Source of the DNA: a virus
DNA length: 35,845 nt
Strand: one strand, 5' to 3'
Virus record (IMG/VR): IMGVR_UViG_3300047550_001945
Span: 1 to 35,845 of that record
Positions 27,001 to 35,584 of the stretch are shown piece by piece. Position 1 is the first letter of the stretch. Each line of letters opens with the position of its first letter. The position numbers and the translations under genes are program-made. The notes under the pieces are model-generated. The model made no database searches and was not told the DNA's origin. It was given only the letters and a program-made list of their open reading frames with translations.

Positions 27001-30000
27001 GGATTATATTCAAATCCTGTTGCACCACGAACTGTACCAGAGTCGTTATACAATATTTGATACTGACCAGCACCAATTACAGCTCCTGATCCATCGTTTC
27101 CTTTTGGTCCTTGAATACCCTGTAAACCCTGTCTACCTTGAATTCCTTGGACTCCTTGAATTCCTTGACGACCTTGAATTCCCTGAATTCCTTGAAGACC
27201 TCTGCGACCATCATAACCAATAGGACCAACAGATCCTGTGGTACCTCTATTTCCCTGAATTCCTTGAACACCTTGAGAACCAAATGTTCCTTGTATTCCT
27301 TGAATTCCTTGTGATCCGCTACCAGCAATACCTTGTATTCCCTGTGTTCCACTATCGCCTTTAATACCTTGAATACCCTGAGCACCATTTGTTCCCTGGA
27401 TACCTTGTATTCCTTGGATTCCCGTTGTTCCTTGGATTCCTTGGATTCCCTGCTGCCCCTGTTGACCTTGAATTCCCTGAATTCCTTGGCGACCTTGAAT
27501 TCCTTGAATTCCCTGAATACCTTGGAGACCTCTACGACCGTCATATCCTACAGGACCAACTGAACCTGTTGTACCACGATTTCCTTGAATTCCTTGAATT
27601 CCTTGTGAACCAATAGTTCCTTGAATTCCTTGCGAACCTTGGAATCCTTGGATGCCCTGCGTTCCTTGCGGGCTTTGAATCCCTTGAATTCCCTGTATTC
27701 CCTGAGAACCAACACTACCTTGGATACCTTGTATTCCTTGAGAACCAGAAGTTCCTTGAATACCTTGTATTCCTTGAGAACCAACACTACCTTGAATGCC
27801 TTGTATTCCTTGAGAGCCAACAATACCTTGGACACCTTGTGATCCTGTGTTTCCACGAATACCTTGGATTCCTTGAGAACCAATAGTGCCTTGAATGCCT
27901 TGTATTCCTTGTGGACTTTGAATTCCTTGTATTCCTTGAATTCCTTGAGAACCAACAGTACCTTGAATACCTTGAATGCCCTGTGAACCTTGGAATCCTT
28001 GTATGCCCTGTATTCCTTGAGAACCAACAGTACCTTGAATACCTTGAATACCCTGTGAACCTTGGAATCCTTGGATGCCCTGTATTCCTTGGAAACCGCG
28101 AATTCCCTGTATACCTTGAATTCCTTGTGATCCAACAATTCCTTGAATTCCCTGCGAACCAATAATTCCTTGAATACCTTGGAGACCTCTACGGCCATCA
28201 TAGCCAACTGGTCCTACAGATCCAGTAATCCCACGATTTCCCTGTATTCCCTGAACACCTTGAGAACCAATAATTCCTTGGGTTCCCTGAATACCCTGAG
28301 TTCCAATTCCAACTAGACCTTGTATTCCTTGGATGCCCTGAGTTCCGTCAGTGCCTCTAATTCCCTGGATACCTTGAATACCTTGAGCACCACTATTTCC
28401 TTGGATTCCCTGTAGACCCTGTGTTCCGGTTGTCCCTTGAATTCCTTGAATACCTTGAGCACCATTATTTCCTTGGATACCCTGAATACCTTGACGGCCT
28501 TGGATACCTTGAATTCCCTGCAAACCACGACGACCATCATATCCTACAGGACCAACTGAACCTGTTGTACCTCTTGCGCCAAGTATTCCTTGGATACCTT
28601 GTATTCCCTGAGAACCAATAATCCCTTGAATTCCCTGCGTTCCTTGAGAACCAATAATTCCTTGTAGACCTTGAGTTCCCTGCGAACCAATAATTCCTTG
28701 AATTCCCTGTGTTCCTTGAGAACCAATAATTCCTTGTAGACCTTGGGTTCCTTGGGGACTCTGAATACCTTGAATTCCCTGTGTTCCCTGAGAACCAATA
28801 ATACCTTGGATACCTTGTGTTCCCTGAGAACCAATAATTCCTTGAAGACCTTGGGTTCCTTGACGACCCTGAATACCTTGGATGCCCTGTATCCCTTGGG
28901 GACTCTGAATTCCTTGGATTCCTTGGATGCCTTGGGATCCCTGGGCCCCAGCAATACCTTGAATACCTTGGGTTCCTTGAGGACTTTGAATTCCCTGTAA
29001 ACCTTGAGTTCCCTGAGAACCAATAATTCCTTGGAGACCTTGAGTTCCCTGAGAGCCAGCTACACCCTGGATACCTTGTGTTCCTTGGGGACTTTGTATA
29101 CCTTGGAGACCCTGCGTACCCTGACGACCCTGGATACCCTGAATGCCTTGTATTCCCTGGCTTCCAATAATTCCTTGTATACCTTGTAAACCTCTACGAC
29201 CATCATAACCAACAGGACCCACAGAACCAGTTGTTCCTCTATTTCCTTGGATTCCCTGTATACCCTGCGTGCCCTGAATTCCCTGAGAGCCAATGATGCC
29301 TTGAACACCTTGAGTTCCCTGAGAGCCAATAATTCCTTGGAGACCTTGAGTTCCTTGAGAGCCAATAATTCCTTGGAGACCTTGAGTTCCCTGAGAACCA
29401 GCGATACCTTGTATACCTTGAGTTCCTTGAGGGCTTTGAATTCCCTGTAAACCCTGAGTTCCCTGAGAACCAATAATTCCTTGAATTCCTTGTCTACCCT
29501 GTGCCCCCTGCAACCCCTGAAGACCTTGGAGACCTCTTCTTCCATCGTATCCTACAGGACCAACAGAACCTGTTGTTCCACGACTTCCTACAATACCTTG
29601 AATTCCTTGTGAACCAATAGTTCCTTGAATTCCTTGGATGCCCTGTGCACCTTGGAAACCTTGAATTCCTTGGATGCCCTGAGAACCAATAGTTCCTTGT
29701 ATTCCTTGAATTCCCTGAGAACCATCATTTCCACGAATTCCCTGTATACCTTGTACACCCTGAGTTCCGTCACTTCCACGAATTCCTTGAATTCCTTGTG
29801 ACCCTTGGAAACCCTGTATACCTTGAATACCCTGTGGGCTTTGGATTCCTTGAATTCCTTGGCGACCTTGAATTCCTTGTAAACCCTGAGAACCATCATT
29901 ACCACGGATACCCTGCAAACCTTGAGAGCCATCATTACCACGAATTCCCTGAAGACCTTGGGCTCCAGTTCCAGCTAAACCTTGGACTCCTTGAATACCC

Positions 30001-33000
30001 TGAGTCCCATTATCACCTTTAATTCCTTGGATTCCTTGAACGCCTTGTGATCCTTGGTTTCCTTGAATTCCCTGAATACCCTGCGAACCTTGGTTTCCTT
30101 GAATTCCTTGTAAACCTTGTGAGCCCAGAATACCTTGAATACCTTGTGAGCCCTGGTTTCCTTGAATTCCTTGAATTCCTTGTAAACCTTGTGTTCCTTG
30201 CAATCCTCTACGACCATCATAACCAACAGGACCAACAGACCCAGTTGTTCCTCTATTTCCTAGAATACCTTGGGTTCCTTGAATACCTTGGATTCCCTGA
30301 CTACCTTGATTTCCCTGTATTCCTTGAATACCTAGAATTCCTTGTATACCTTGAATTCCTTGACGACCTTGGATTCCTTGAATTCCTTGTATACCTTGTA
30401 TTCCAAGAATACCTTGAATGCCTTGACGACCTTGGATTCCTTGAGTGCCTTGTATTCCCTGTGCACCATCAAATCCTTGAATTCCTTGAATTCCCTGTAT
30501 ACCACCAGATGTTGCACCACTAAATCCAGTAGGATAAAAATTTAGTGTATATGTTATACCAGCTGTAGGTAATGCTGTTCCCGCTACAAAACGGATTGGG
30601 AATGCAAAATAATCATCTGTAGAATTATATTCATAATAAACTCCACTTGATGGGTCTGCATCATAAAATTCATATGCAAGAATGTAATTATCTGTATCAA
30701 ATTTTCTTTCTCTTATGTAAAGATAACCCTTAACATCGTCTGGCGATCCCCACCAAGTCTTCAAATAACCAGACAATCCAATTGCATCTGCATCTCTGCT
30801 ATGAATGAATATTAAAGATGGATCATCTGGATTTACAGAACCACCGAGTGGGCACAATCCAGTTGCTGGTCCAGGTAATTGATATCCGCAGTTGTTAAAC
30901 TGGAATTTTCCAGGGTTTATTATTAATGCTGGATCTTCATATTGAAATAGAAGACCAGTATTATAACCAGAGGAACCTGAGCTAGAATCTCCCTTTGGAC
31001 CTTGAAGACCTTGTGTTCCTTGAATTCCTTGTAATCCCTGCAAGCCTTGGGAACCACGCAATCCTTCAATTCCTTGTATACCCTGTGTTCCTTGGTTTCC
31101 TTGCAAACCTTGGATTCCTTGCGAACCAGCAATACCTTGGAGACCTTGGGTACCAGTTGTTCCCTGAATACCTTGAATACCCTGTGAACCTTGATTTCCT
31201 TGAATACCCTGAATTCCTTGACGGCCCTGTATGCCCTGTAAACCCTGTATACCCTGAGCACCACGGCGACCATCGTAACCCACAGGACCTACGGAACCAG
31301 TATTTCCTCTTGTACCAAGTATACCTTGTATACCTTGAATGCCCTGAGAACCAACTAAACCTTGAATTCCTTGGAAACCTTGTATACCAAAAATACCTTG
31401 AATTCCTTGAGAACCAGTAATTCCTTGAGAACCTTGAATTCCCTGTAATCCCTGTAGACCATCATTGCCACGAATTCCCTGTATTCCCTGTGAACCAATA
31501 ATTCCTTGAATTCCCTGAATTCCTTGAATTCCCTGAATTCCTTGTGTTCCTGTTCCAGAAGTTCCTTGTAACCCCTGAACTCCTTGTGCCCCCTGTAGAC
31601 CTCTACGACCATCATAGCCTACAGGACCAACTGAACCTGTTGTGCCACGGTTACCCTCTATTCCTTGAACACCCTGTGTTCCTTGAGGACCAAACAAACC
31701 TTGAATACCTTGAGTACCAAGAATTCCTTGGATGCCCTGTGCACCCTGATTTCCTTGAATTCCTTGGATTCCCTGGGATCCCTGGTTTCCTTGAATTCCT
31801 TGGATTCCTTGTCTTCCTTGTGTTCCCTGTATTCCTTGAATACCTTGAATGCCTTGAACACCAAGCAATCCTTGAATTCCCTGAAGTCCTTGAATTCCTT
31901 GCGCCGCAGCTTGTCCTGGAGTTCCTTGTGGACCTTGGATACCTTGGATACCCTGAACACCAAACATTCCCTGAATACCTTGTACACCTTGAGCACCACG
32001 ACGACCATCATATCCTACAGGACCAACTGAACCTGTAGTTCCCTTGTATCCTTGTATTCCTTGGACTCCCTGTATTCCCTGTATACCCTGTGTACCCTGT
32101 GTACCAAGTAAACCTTGAGAACCTTGAACACCCTGCGTACCCTGTGGTCCAATTATACCTTGAATACCTTGGATTCCTTGGATTCCAAGAAGACCCTGAG
32201 TTCCCTGTATTCCCTGTATTCCTTGAATTCCTTGAAGACCTTGAATTCCTTGGATACCCTGCAAACCTTGAATACCAAGAATGCCCTGAATACCTTGTAT
32301 TCCTTGTGCTGCAGCTTGTCCCGGGGTTCCCTGTACACCCTGAATGCCTTGAATACCCTGAACACCAAACATTCCCTGAATACCTTGTACACCTTGAGCA
32401 CCACGGCGACCATCGTAACCCACAGGACCTACGGATCCAGTATTTCCTCTTGTTCCAAATATTCCTTGAATACCTTGAACCCCTTGTCTTCCTTGGAGTC
32501 CTTGTATTCCTTGATTTCCTTGTAATCCTTGTGTTCCTTGTAAACCCTGTGTCCCCGATCCACCACCACCAGTAAAACCACTAAATCCTGTTGGATAAAA
32601 ATTTATAGAATAAAGATTTCCATCTGTGGGGAATGCTGAACCACCAACATAACGAATTGGAATTGCAAAATAATCATTTGCACTATTATACTCGTAGTAT
32701 GTTCCAGTTCCCTGATCATACACCTCAAAAACAAGATTATAATCTGGTGTGGTAAAAGTTCTATCTTTAATGTAGATGTAACCTTTTACATCTTTTGGTG
32801 ATCCCCACCAAGTTTCTATATAACCAGAAATTCCAATTGTTTGATAATCTTTACTATGAATAAAAAGTAAAGTTACTTGTGTGTAATCATTATATGCACA
32901 AGGAGTGGGTGATGTTGGGAATCCTGGAAGTTGGCCTCCGCATATGTTAAATTGAAATTCACCGGGCTGCGGATAATCTAGACTTCCAATTGCTTCGTCA

Positions 33001-34115
33001 TATTGATATACTAAACCTGTGTGGTATCCAGCAGAACTACCTGATCCCGGATCACCTTTTGCTCCCTGAATTCCCTGAACACCTTGAGACCCTTGAAGCC
33101 CTTGTCTTCCTTGTACTCCTTGAGTTCCTTGGATACCTTGCGCACCACGGCGACCATCATAACCCACAGGTCCAACAGAACCTGTTGTGCCTCTGTTTCC
33201 TTGAAGACCTTGAGTTCCCTGAGATCCAGCAAGTCCTTGTAAACCTTGCAATCCTTGTGGGGACTGTATTCCCTGTATACCCTGCGCTCCACCAATACCC
33301 TGAATTCCCTGCGATCCTTGAATGCCCTGAATACCCTGAATACCCTGAGAGCCCAAAATTCCTTGGATACCCTGGATTCCCTGTGAACCAACTAAACCCT
33401 GAATTCCTTGGAAACCTTGTATGCCAAAAAGACCTTGAATTCCTTGTACACCCTGAGTTCCCTGTGCACCTCTACGACCATCATAACCCACGGGACCAAC
33501 AGAACCAGTATGGCCTCTATATCCCTGAACACCCTGAACTCCTTGTGCACCTGTTGGTCCCGGAGGCAAAACACCAGCAGAAGCAGTATATACTGTTCCA
33601 TTTGCTCTTGTTATTTCATAAAATAATTCATTACCAACTATTGAAACCGATGTTAAAGAGTCTCCCGTATTTCCTACAGGTCCCGTTGCACCCGTAGCCC
33701 CGGTAGCACCCGTAGTTCCACTTCCAACCCCAACAACTTTCCATTGCTGGCTCCCGGTTGTTCCATCATAATAATAGAGCTGGCCTTCCGGTTTATTATA
33801 AACAATTTGGCCACCACGAGTTAAAGAATTACTTACATCAACAAAAAGCTCAAATCCCGGTGTAATTGAATTATAAAATACGATATCATTATTTTGGAGC
33901 CCAGTTATAGTTCCAAATGATGCATGCAAATTTGATGCATTTTTAATAAGATATTTTTTATTTTTAACTAGTTCTGGAACTAAAGTATTGTCTGTCTGTA
34001 TACCATCAATTTTAAAATCAATATCAACAGAATCTAGCAGATAAAAGAAGTCTGCTCCGCTTATGTTTGCAGCGCGATTTGCCTGTTTGATTATGTCAAT
34101 AAGTTCTATTGGCAT
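24027..34115 (-). CDS. Giant modular collagen-like fibre protein (3362 residues)
   Basis: N-terminal domain (1-187, MPIELIDIIKQANRAANIS...), then about 2170 residues of Gly-X-Y, mainly G-I-Q, G-L-Q, G-S-Q and G-T-Q, interrupted by globular parts: two related domains near 32560-33050 and 30505-30995 and a 490-residue domain near 25615-27095 with an EF-hand-like loop. A C-terminal domain of about 188 residues (24027-24590) ends in GGLGGGAFGGG. Sixteen copies of GSVGP(V/I)GYDGRRG mark modules. With 0.286 nm rise per residue the helix would be about 0.6 micrometres long if continuous (inference). No Shine-Dalgarno site is visible; the start follows the previous stop by 17 nt. It is probably a long tail or whisker fibre. 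Confidence 0.9.
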   Translation of the reverse strand: MPIELIDIIKQANRAANISGADFFYLLDSVDIDFKIDGIQTDNTLVPELVKNKKYLIKNASNLHASFGTITGLQNNDIVFYNSITPGFELFVDVSNSLTRGGQIVYNKPEGQLYYYDGTTGSQQWKVVGVGSGTTGATGATGATGPVGNTGDSLTSVSIVGNELFYEITRANGTVYTASAGVLPPGPTGAQGVQGVQGYRGHTGSVGPVGYDGRRGAQGTQGVQGIQGLFGIQGFQGIQGLVGSQGIQGIQGILGSQGIQGIQGIQGSQGIQGIGGAQGIQGIQSPQGLQGLQGLAGSQGTQGLQGNRGTTGSVGPVGYDGRRGAQGIQGTQGVQGRQGLQGSQGVQGIQGAKGDPGSGSSAGYHTGLVYQYDEAIGSLDYPQPGEFQFNICGGQLPGFPTSPTPCAYNDYTQVTLLFIHSKDYQTIGISGYIETWWGSPKDVKGYIYIKDRTFTTPDYNLVFEVYDQGTGTYYEYNSANDYFAIPIRYVGGSAFPTDGNLYSINFYPTGFSGFTGGGGSGTQGLQGTQGLQGNQGIQGLQGRQGVQGIQGIFGTRGNTGSVGPVGYDGRRGAQGVQGIQGMFGVQGIQGIQGVQGTPGQAAAQGIQGIQGILGIQGLQGIQGIQGLQGIQGIQGIQGTQGLLGIQGIQGIQGIIGPQGTQGVQGSQGLLGTQGTQGIQGIQGVQGIQGYKGTTGSVGPVGYDGRRGAQGVQGIQGMFGVQGIQGIQGPQGTPGQAAAQGIQGLQGIQGLLGVQGIQGIQGIQGTQGRQGIQGIQGNQGSQGIQGIQGNQGAQGIQGILGTQGIQGLFGPQGTQGVQGIEGNRGTTGSVGPVGYDGRRGLQGAQGVQGLQGTSGTGTQGIQGIQGIQGIQGIIGSQGIQGIRGNDGLQGLQGIQGSQGITGSQGIQGIFGIQGFQGIQGLVGSQGIQGIQGILGTRGNTGSVGPVGYDGRRGAQGIQGLQGIQGRQGIQGIQGNQGSQGIQGIQGTTGTQGLQGIAGSQGIQGLQGNQGTQGIQGIEGLRGSQGLQGLQGIQGTQGLQGPKGDSSSGSSGYNTGLLFQYEDPALIINPGKFQFNNCGYQLPGPATGLCPLGGSVNPDDPSLIFIHSRDADAIGLSGYLKTWWGSPDDVKGYLYIRERKFDTDNYILAYEFYDADPSSGVYYEYNSTDDYFAFPIRFVAGTALPTAGITYTLNFYPTGFSGATSGGIQGIQGIQGFDGAQGIQGTQGIQGRQGIQGILGIQGIQGIQGIQGRQGIQGIQGILGIQGIQGNQGSQGIQGIQGTQGILGNRGTTGSVGPVGYDGRRGLQGTQGLQGIQGIQGNQGSQGIQGILGSQGLQGIQGNQGSQGIQGIQGNQGSQGVQGIQGIKGDNGTQGIQGVQGLAGTGAQGLQGIRGNDGSQGLQGIRGNDGSQGLQGIQGRQGIQGIQSPQGIQGIQGFQGSQGIQGIRGSDGTQGVQGIQGIRGNDGSQGIQGIQGTIGSQGIQGIQGFQGAQGIQGIQGTIGSQGIQGIVGSRGTTGSVGPVGYDGRRGLQGLQGLQGAQGRQGIQGIIGSQGTQGLQGIQSPQGTQGIQGIAGSQGTQGLQGIIGSQGTQGLQGIIGSQGTQGVQGIIGSQGIQGTQGIQGIQGNRGTTGSVGPVGYDGRRGLQGIQGIIGSQGIQGIQGIQGRQGTQGLQGIQSPQGTQGIQGVAGSQGTQGLQGIIGSQGTQGLQGIQSPQGTQGIQGIAGAQGSQGIQGIQGIQSPQGIQGIQGIQGRQGTQGLQGIIGSQGTQGIQGIIGSQGTQGIQGIQSPQGTQGLQGIIGSQGTQGIQGIIGSQGTQGLQGIIGSQGTQGIQGIIGSQGIQGIQGILGARGTTGSVGPVGYDGRRGLQGIQGIQGRQGIQGIQGNNGAQGIQGIQGTTGTQGLQGIQGNSGAQGIQGIQGIRGTDGTQGIQGIQGLVGIGTQGIQGTQGIIGSQGVQGIQGNRGITGSVGPVGYDGRRGLQGIQGIIGSQGIQGIVGSQGIQGIQGIRGFQGIQGIQGFQGSQGIQGIQGTVGSQGIQGIQGFQGSQGIQGIQGTVGSQGIQGIQGIQSPQGIQGIQGTIGSQGIQGIRGNTGSQGVQGIVGSQGIQGIQGSVGSQGIQGIQGTSGSQGIQGIQGSVGSQGIQGIQGIQSPQGTQGIQGFQGSQGIQGTIGSQGIQGIQGNRGTTGSVGPVGYDGRRGLQGIQGIQGIQGRQGIQGIQGQQGQQGIQGIQGTTGIQGIQGIQGTNGAQGIQGIKGDSGTQGIQGIAGSGSQGIQGIQGTFGSQGVQGIQGNRGTTGSVGPIGYDGRRGLQGIQGIQGRQGIQGVQGIQGRQGLQGIQGPKGNDGSGAVIGAGQYQILYNDSGTVRGATGFEYNPITKELTGTTSDIDLIRTETASNRKGITYWISKFDPQYFDNDFEVGTKYYSDTPSGHVSNHVYLDERTLVGNNGFRRTPVITQVSTHVYEILTNKTTDFVINSGFTLNSKVILTGANDIEKYFVGTLTSIDGKLQRERTQNGNTYRSIFITDVYEYTNSYSSGFTAELTGITYSNIPGGETFVYGVSFTTRDLSGNKVNPPLWMATAGPTASLFLPWTLGGLAPNPPLTTSSNVQLLLSNTFVYNIGTIREFTNSSFEEGNYDFLGFGDPPTTPDFVYDINDLITPGIYTVAPNDEGAAALFGQLLGVYGFTSGNPDWDRASFFDFDNDGIITSSDIGLYLGRWSEFATDFTGVKNWPGSTAGSETVYGTVYGIINDWFTYSKLFPTTNPNYLPYRVIRQTGFVLDQDIRSNKVTTGFTASPDQKWVRQGLIERDPTSGVPGATIYWSNWTLEQGSGSGTGSQGIQGTQGLQGILGIQGIQGIQGRQGIQGIQGIQGSQGIQGIQGIIGGQGIQGIQGNRGTTGSVGPIGYDGRRGLQGIQGIQGIQGRQGIQGIQGQQGQQGIQGIQGNQGSQGIQGIQGTNGTQGIQGIKGDNGTQGVQGIIGSGTQGIQGIQGIQGRQGIQGIQGNRGTTGSVGPIGYDGRRGLQGIQGIQGIQGRQGIQGIQGQQGNPGTGSQGLQGIQGFNGSQGIQGIQGSIGSGTQGIQGIQGPSGTGSQGIQGIKGDTGLQGIQGIVGNRGNTGSVGPIGYDGRRGLQGVQGIQGIRGGTGSQGIQGIQGPAGEVASQGIQGIQGTQGIRGTDGVGGGGGSTYIPDLRPLGVTADIIAMKNGGWTLAKANTISTPLPNFVAVGAPMSIGGITYWNGAGNRLPITLGDGTFLVCNSSYRDLYDSIAYPGAGESQIFGIDYAFGPGPMFEYSLRQGVGITYPSGTFTILAQNGTNVTLNWNNYVGSNALSGAQLKYVHQGWAMKLSGVTSGGLGGGAFGGGLQPN
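25995..26030 (-). other. EF-hand/dockerin-like calcium loop in the giant fibre
   Basis: Residues 2696-2707 read DFDNDGIITSSD, matching D-x-D-x-D-G-x-I-x3-D of EF-hand and dockerin loops, followed by IGLYLGRW, like the dockerin helix. It lies in the 490-residue domain. Calcium binding is an inference from the pattern. Confidence 0.65.
27210..30215 (-). repeat. Three tandem modules of about 1 kb in the giant fibre gene
   Basis: Marker gaps alternate 672, 343, 665, 339, 656, 330 nt, that is, three units of about 1015, 1004 and 986 nt. Each unit carries two markers, at one third and at the end. This suggests repeated duplication of a three-part block of about 335 residues, followed by loss or omission of one marker per unit. 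Confidence 0.65.
30505..30995 (-). repeat. Second copy of the duplicated globular domain
   Basis: It has the same layout as the first copy: GYNTGLLFQYED at the start, KTWWGSPDDVKGYLYIRERKF in the middle and FYPTGFSGA at the end, with many conservative changes. The two copies are about 2.05 kb apart. Divergence in both residues and codons shows an old duplication. Confidence 0.8.
32560..33050 (-). repeat. First copy of the duplicated globular domain
   Basis: About 163 residues between collagen blocks, starting near GYHTGLVYQYDE and containing ETWWGSPKDVKGYIYIKDRTF and FYPTGFSGF. It is clearly related to the copy at 30505-30995 across its whole length, including order of motifs. The function is unknown; a beta-sandwich, binding-type fold is plausible. 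Confidence 0.8.
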
Positions 34116-34132
34116 TTTTAAGAAAAATTAAA

Positions 34133-35584
34133 TTATGTTACAACCACGTTTCTTGTTCCCAAGTTAGCGTTTGTACTCCTATATATGTAGTAGTTTTCTG
34201 CATAACCATTTGAATTTGTTACACTTAAAGTTACAGGTGGCTCAAAACCACCTGCAAAACCCCCAACAGTAAACGTTGCTGTCCCCAGCCTTGAGGGATA
34301 GGCATAGTAAACATACTGGCCAACCCCAGAAGTAATAGTAAAAGTATAAGATTTAGAATTTTGTAGAACTGAGGTTAAAGCTATTACGTCAGGAGAAGTT
34401 AAAGACGTTAAACTTGAGACACCATAGTAAATATTGTTTATAAAACTAAATGTTGTTGTAGCAACTGAACTAGATCCAGATCCGTTTCTAGCTGTTGCTG
34501 TTAATGTTATTGTTTGTGGTGGACTTGTATATGTGACTCCAGCAGCACTGGAAAATGCATAAGAAGTGTAAGGTGAATTAACGGTAATCGGGAAACCAAA
34601 TCCCGACGATATAGATAAAGTTAATCCAGTAGGAACGCTAACAGCTGTATATGCAATTGTTGCGGTTCTTGTATTTAAACTAAAGTTTCCAGAACCAATC
34701 AAGTTATTAGAAGGAATTGTTGTAGTAAAACTTGAAATTGCAAATGTTAAATCTGCTGGATTAAATACATCATAGTTTCTTATATAATCAAAAGTTAAAC
34801 TTCCATCTTGAGCTAAGAATACCAATTTTCTTGCTAGACCACTCGTTCCATTAACAAAATTTGAAGATTTTGTTATTCCTGTATTTGCATCAAATAGCGG
34901 TTCATTTATAACAAATGTTCCTGTTGCTCCAGTATTTCCCTGTTGTCCTGTATTTCCAGTATTACCTGTATTTCCTACAGCACCCGTAGCACCAGTGTTT
35001 CCTTCTGGTCCCTGTATACCAGTTAAATTAATAACCCAAGCTGTGTGTGTTCCACTTCCAACTTGACTTATAACTGATAAAATTAAAGTATAAGCATTAT
35101 AATATGTTACAATTGCATTAAAATAAACACCAGTATTGCTTTCACTTACAACTATAACTTCTTGTTTGGGGCTATATGCAAGATCACCATCAGAAACAGT
35201 CATAGTTACTGATGTCAGACTTCCTACAGTAAGGGATGTTCCAGATTTTGTTTTATATTTATCTCCTGCAGCACCCTGAAATCCTCTGGGTCCTTGTATT
35301 CCTTGAAGACCTTGAGTTCCCTGAGTTCCCTGAGTTCCCTGAGCACCATCTCTACCAGCCGCACCACCACCCCCACCGCCACCCAAAATAATTTCTCTGG
35401 GTGGAAGAATTGTTAAACTTGGATACTGAGTTCCAGTATTTAAATTTAAAGAGGGATAGTCGCCTGTATTTTCTACAGTTAGTTGGTTAACAGTTGTGTT
35501 GGCTGTAAATGATGGTTTTTCTGGAACAATCTGAACATTAATTTGTGGGTATGGACCATCATTACTCACAGTAACGTCTGGCAT
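34133..35584 (-). CDS. Fibre protein with two short collagen-like segments
   Basis: This 483-residue protein has an N-terminal beta domain with three YPSLN/YPQINV-type short repeats (1-68), a Gly run, a collagen block (RDGAQGTQGTQGTQGLQGIQ), a beta domain (about 108-190), a second block of GNTGNTGNTGQQ triplets and a large beta-rich C-terminal half (ISSFTTTIPSNN...ITLTATARNGSGSSSVATT) with Ig-like appearance. It overlaps the upstream stop by one base (TAATG), so translation is coupled, and directly precedes the giant fibre gene. It is likely a fibre or connector subunit of the same appendage. Confidence 0.85.
   Translation of the reverse strand: MPDVTVSNDGPYPQINVQIVPEKPSFTANTTVNQLTVENTGDYPSLNLNTGTQYPSLTILPPREIILGGGGGGGAAGRDGAQGTQGTQGTQGLQGIQGPRGFQGAAGDKYKTKSGTSLTVGSLTSVTMTVSDGDLAYSPKQEVIVVSESNTGVYFNAIVTYYNAYTLILSVISQVGSGTHTAWVINLTGIQGPEGNTGATGAVGNTGNTGNTGQQGNTGATGTFVINEPLFDANTGITKSSNFVNGTSGLARKLVFLAQDGSLTFDYIRNYDVFNPADLTFAISSFTTTIPSNNLIGSGNFSLNTRTATIAYTAVSVPTGLTLSISSGFGFPITVNSPYTSYAFSSAAGVTYTSPPQTITLTATARNGSGSSSVATTTFSFINNIYYGVSSLTSLTSPDVIALTSVLQNSKSYTFTITSGVGQYVYYAYPSRLGTATFTVGGFAGGFEPPVTLSVTNSNGYAENYYIYRSTNANLGTRNVVVT

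Larger units (their letters stand above)
24740..33506 (-). repeat. Sixteen copies of a GSVGP(V/I)GYDGRRG marker on a lattice of about 333 nt
   Basis: The conserved Asp codon lies near 33480, 33155, 32411, 32006, 31610, 31271, 30215, 29543, 29200, 28535, 28196, 27540, 27210, 25406, 25076 and 24751. Where no globular domain intervenes, most gaps are 325-343 nt or double that (656-672). The copies differ in codons, so the conservation is at protein level. Confidence 0.85.

Noticed and set aside
24600-33500. CRISPR-like regular short repeats
   Set aside because: The repeats are coding collagen triplets in one long frame, without spacers of even length or conserved non-coding repeats.
24300-33700. 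Many plus-strand and out-of-frame open frames (LEFLEFL-, NTLNSLN- or KEFKEFK-type)
   Set aside because: They are shadow translations of the G-X-Q repeat DNA, with simple periodic composition and no starts or ribosome sites.
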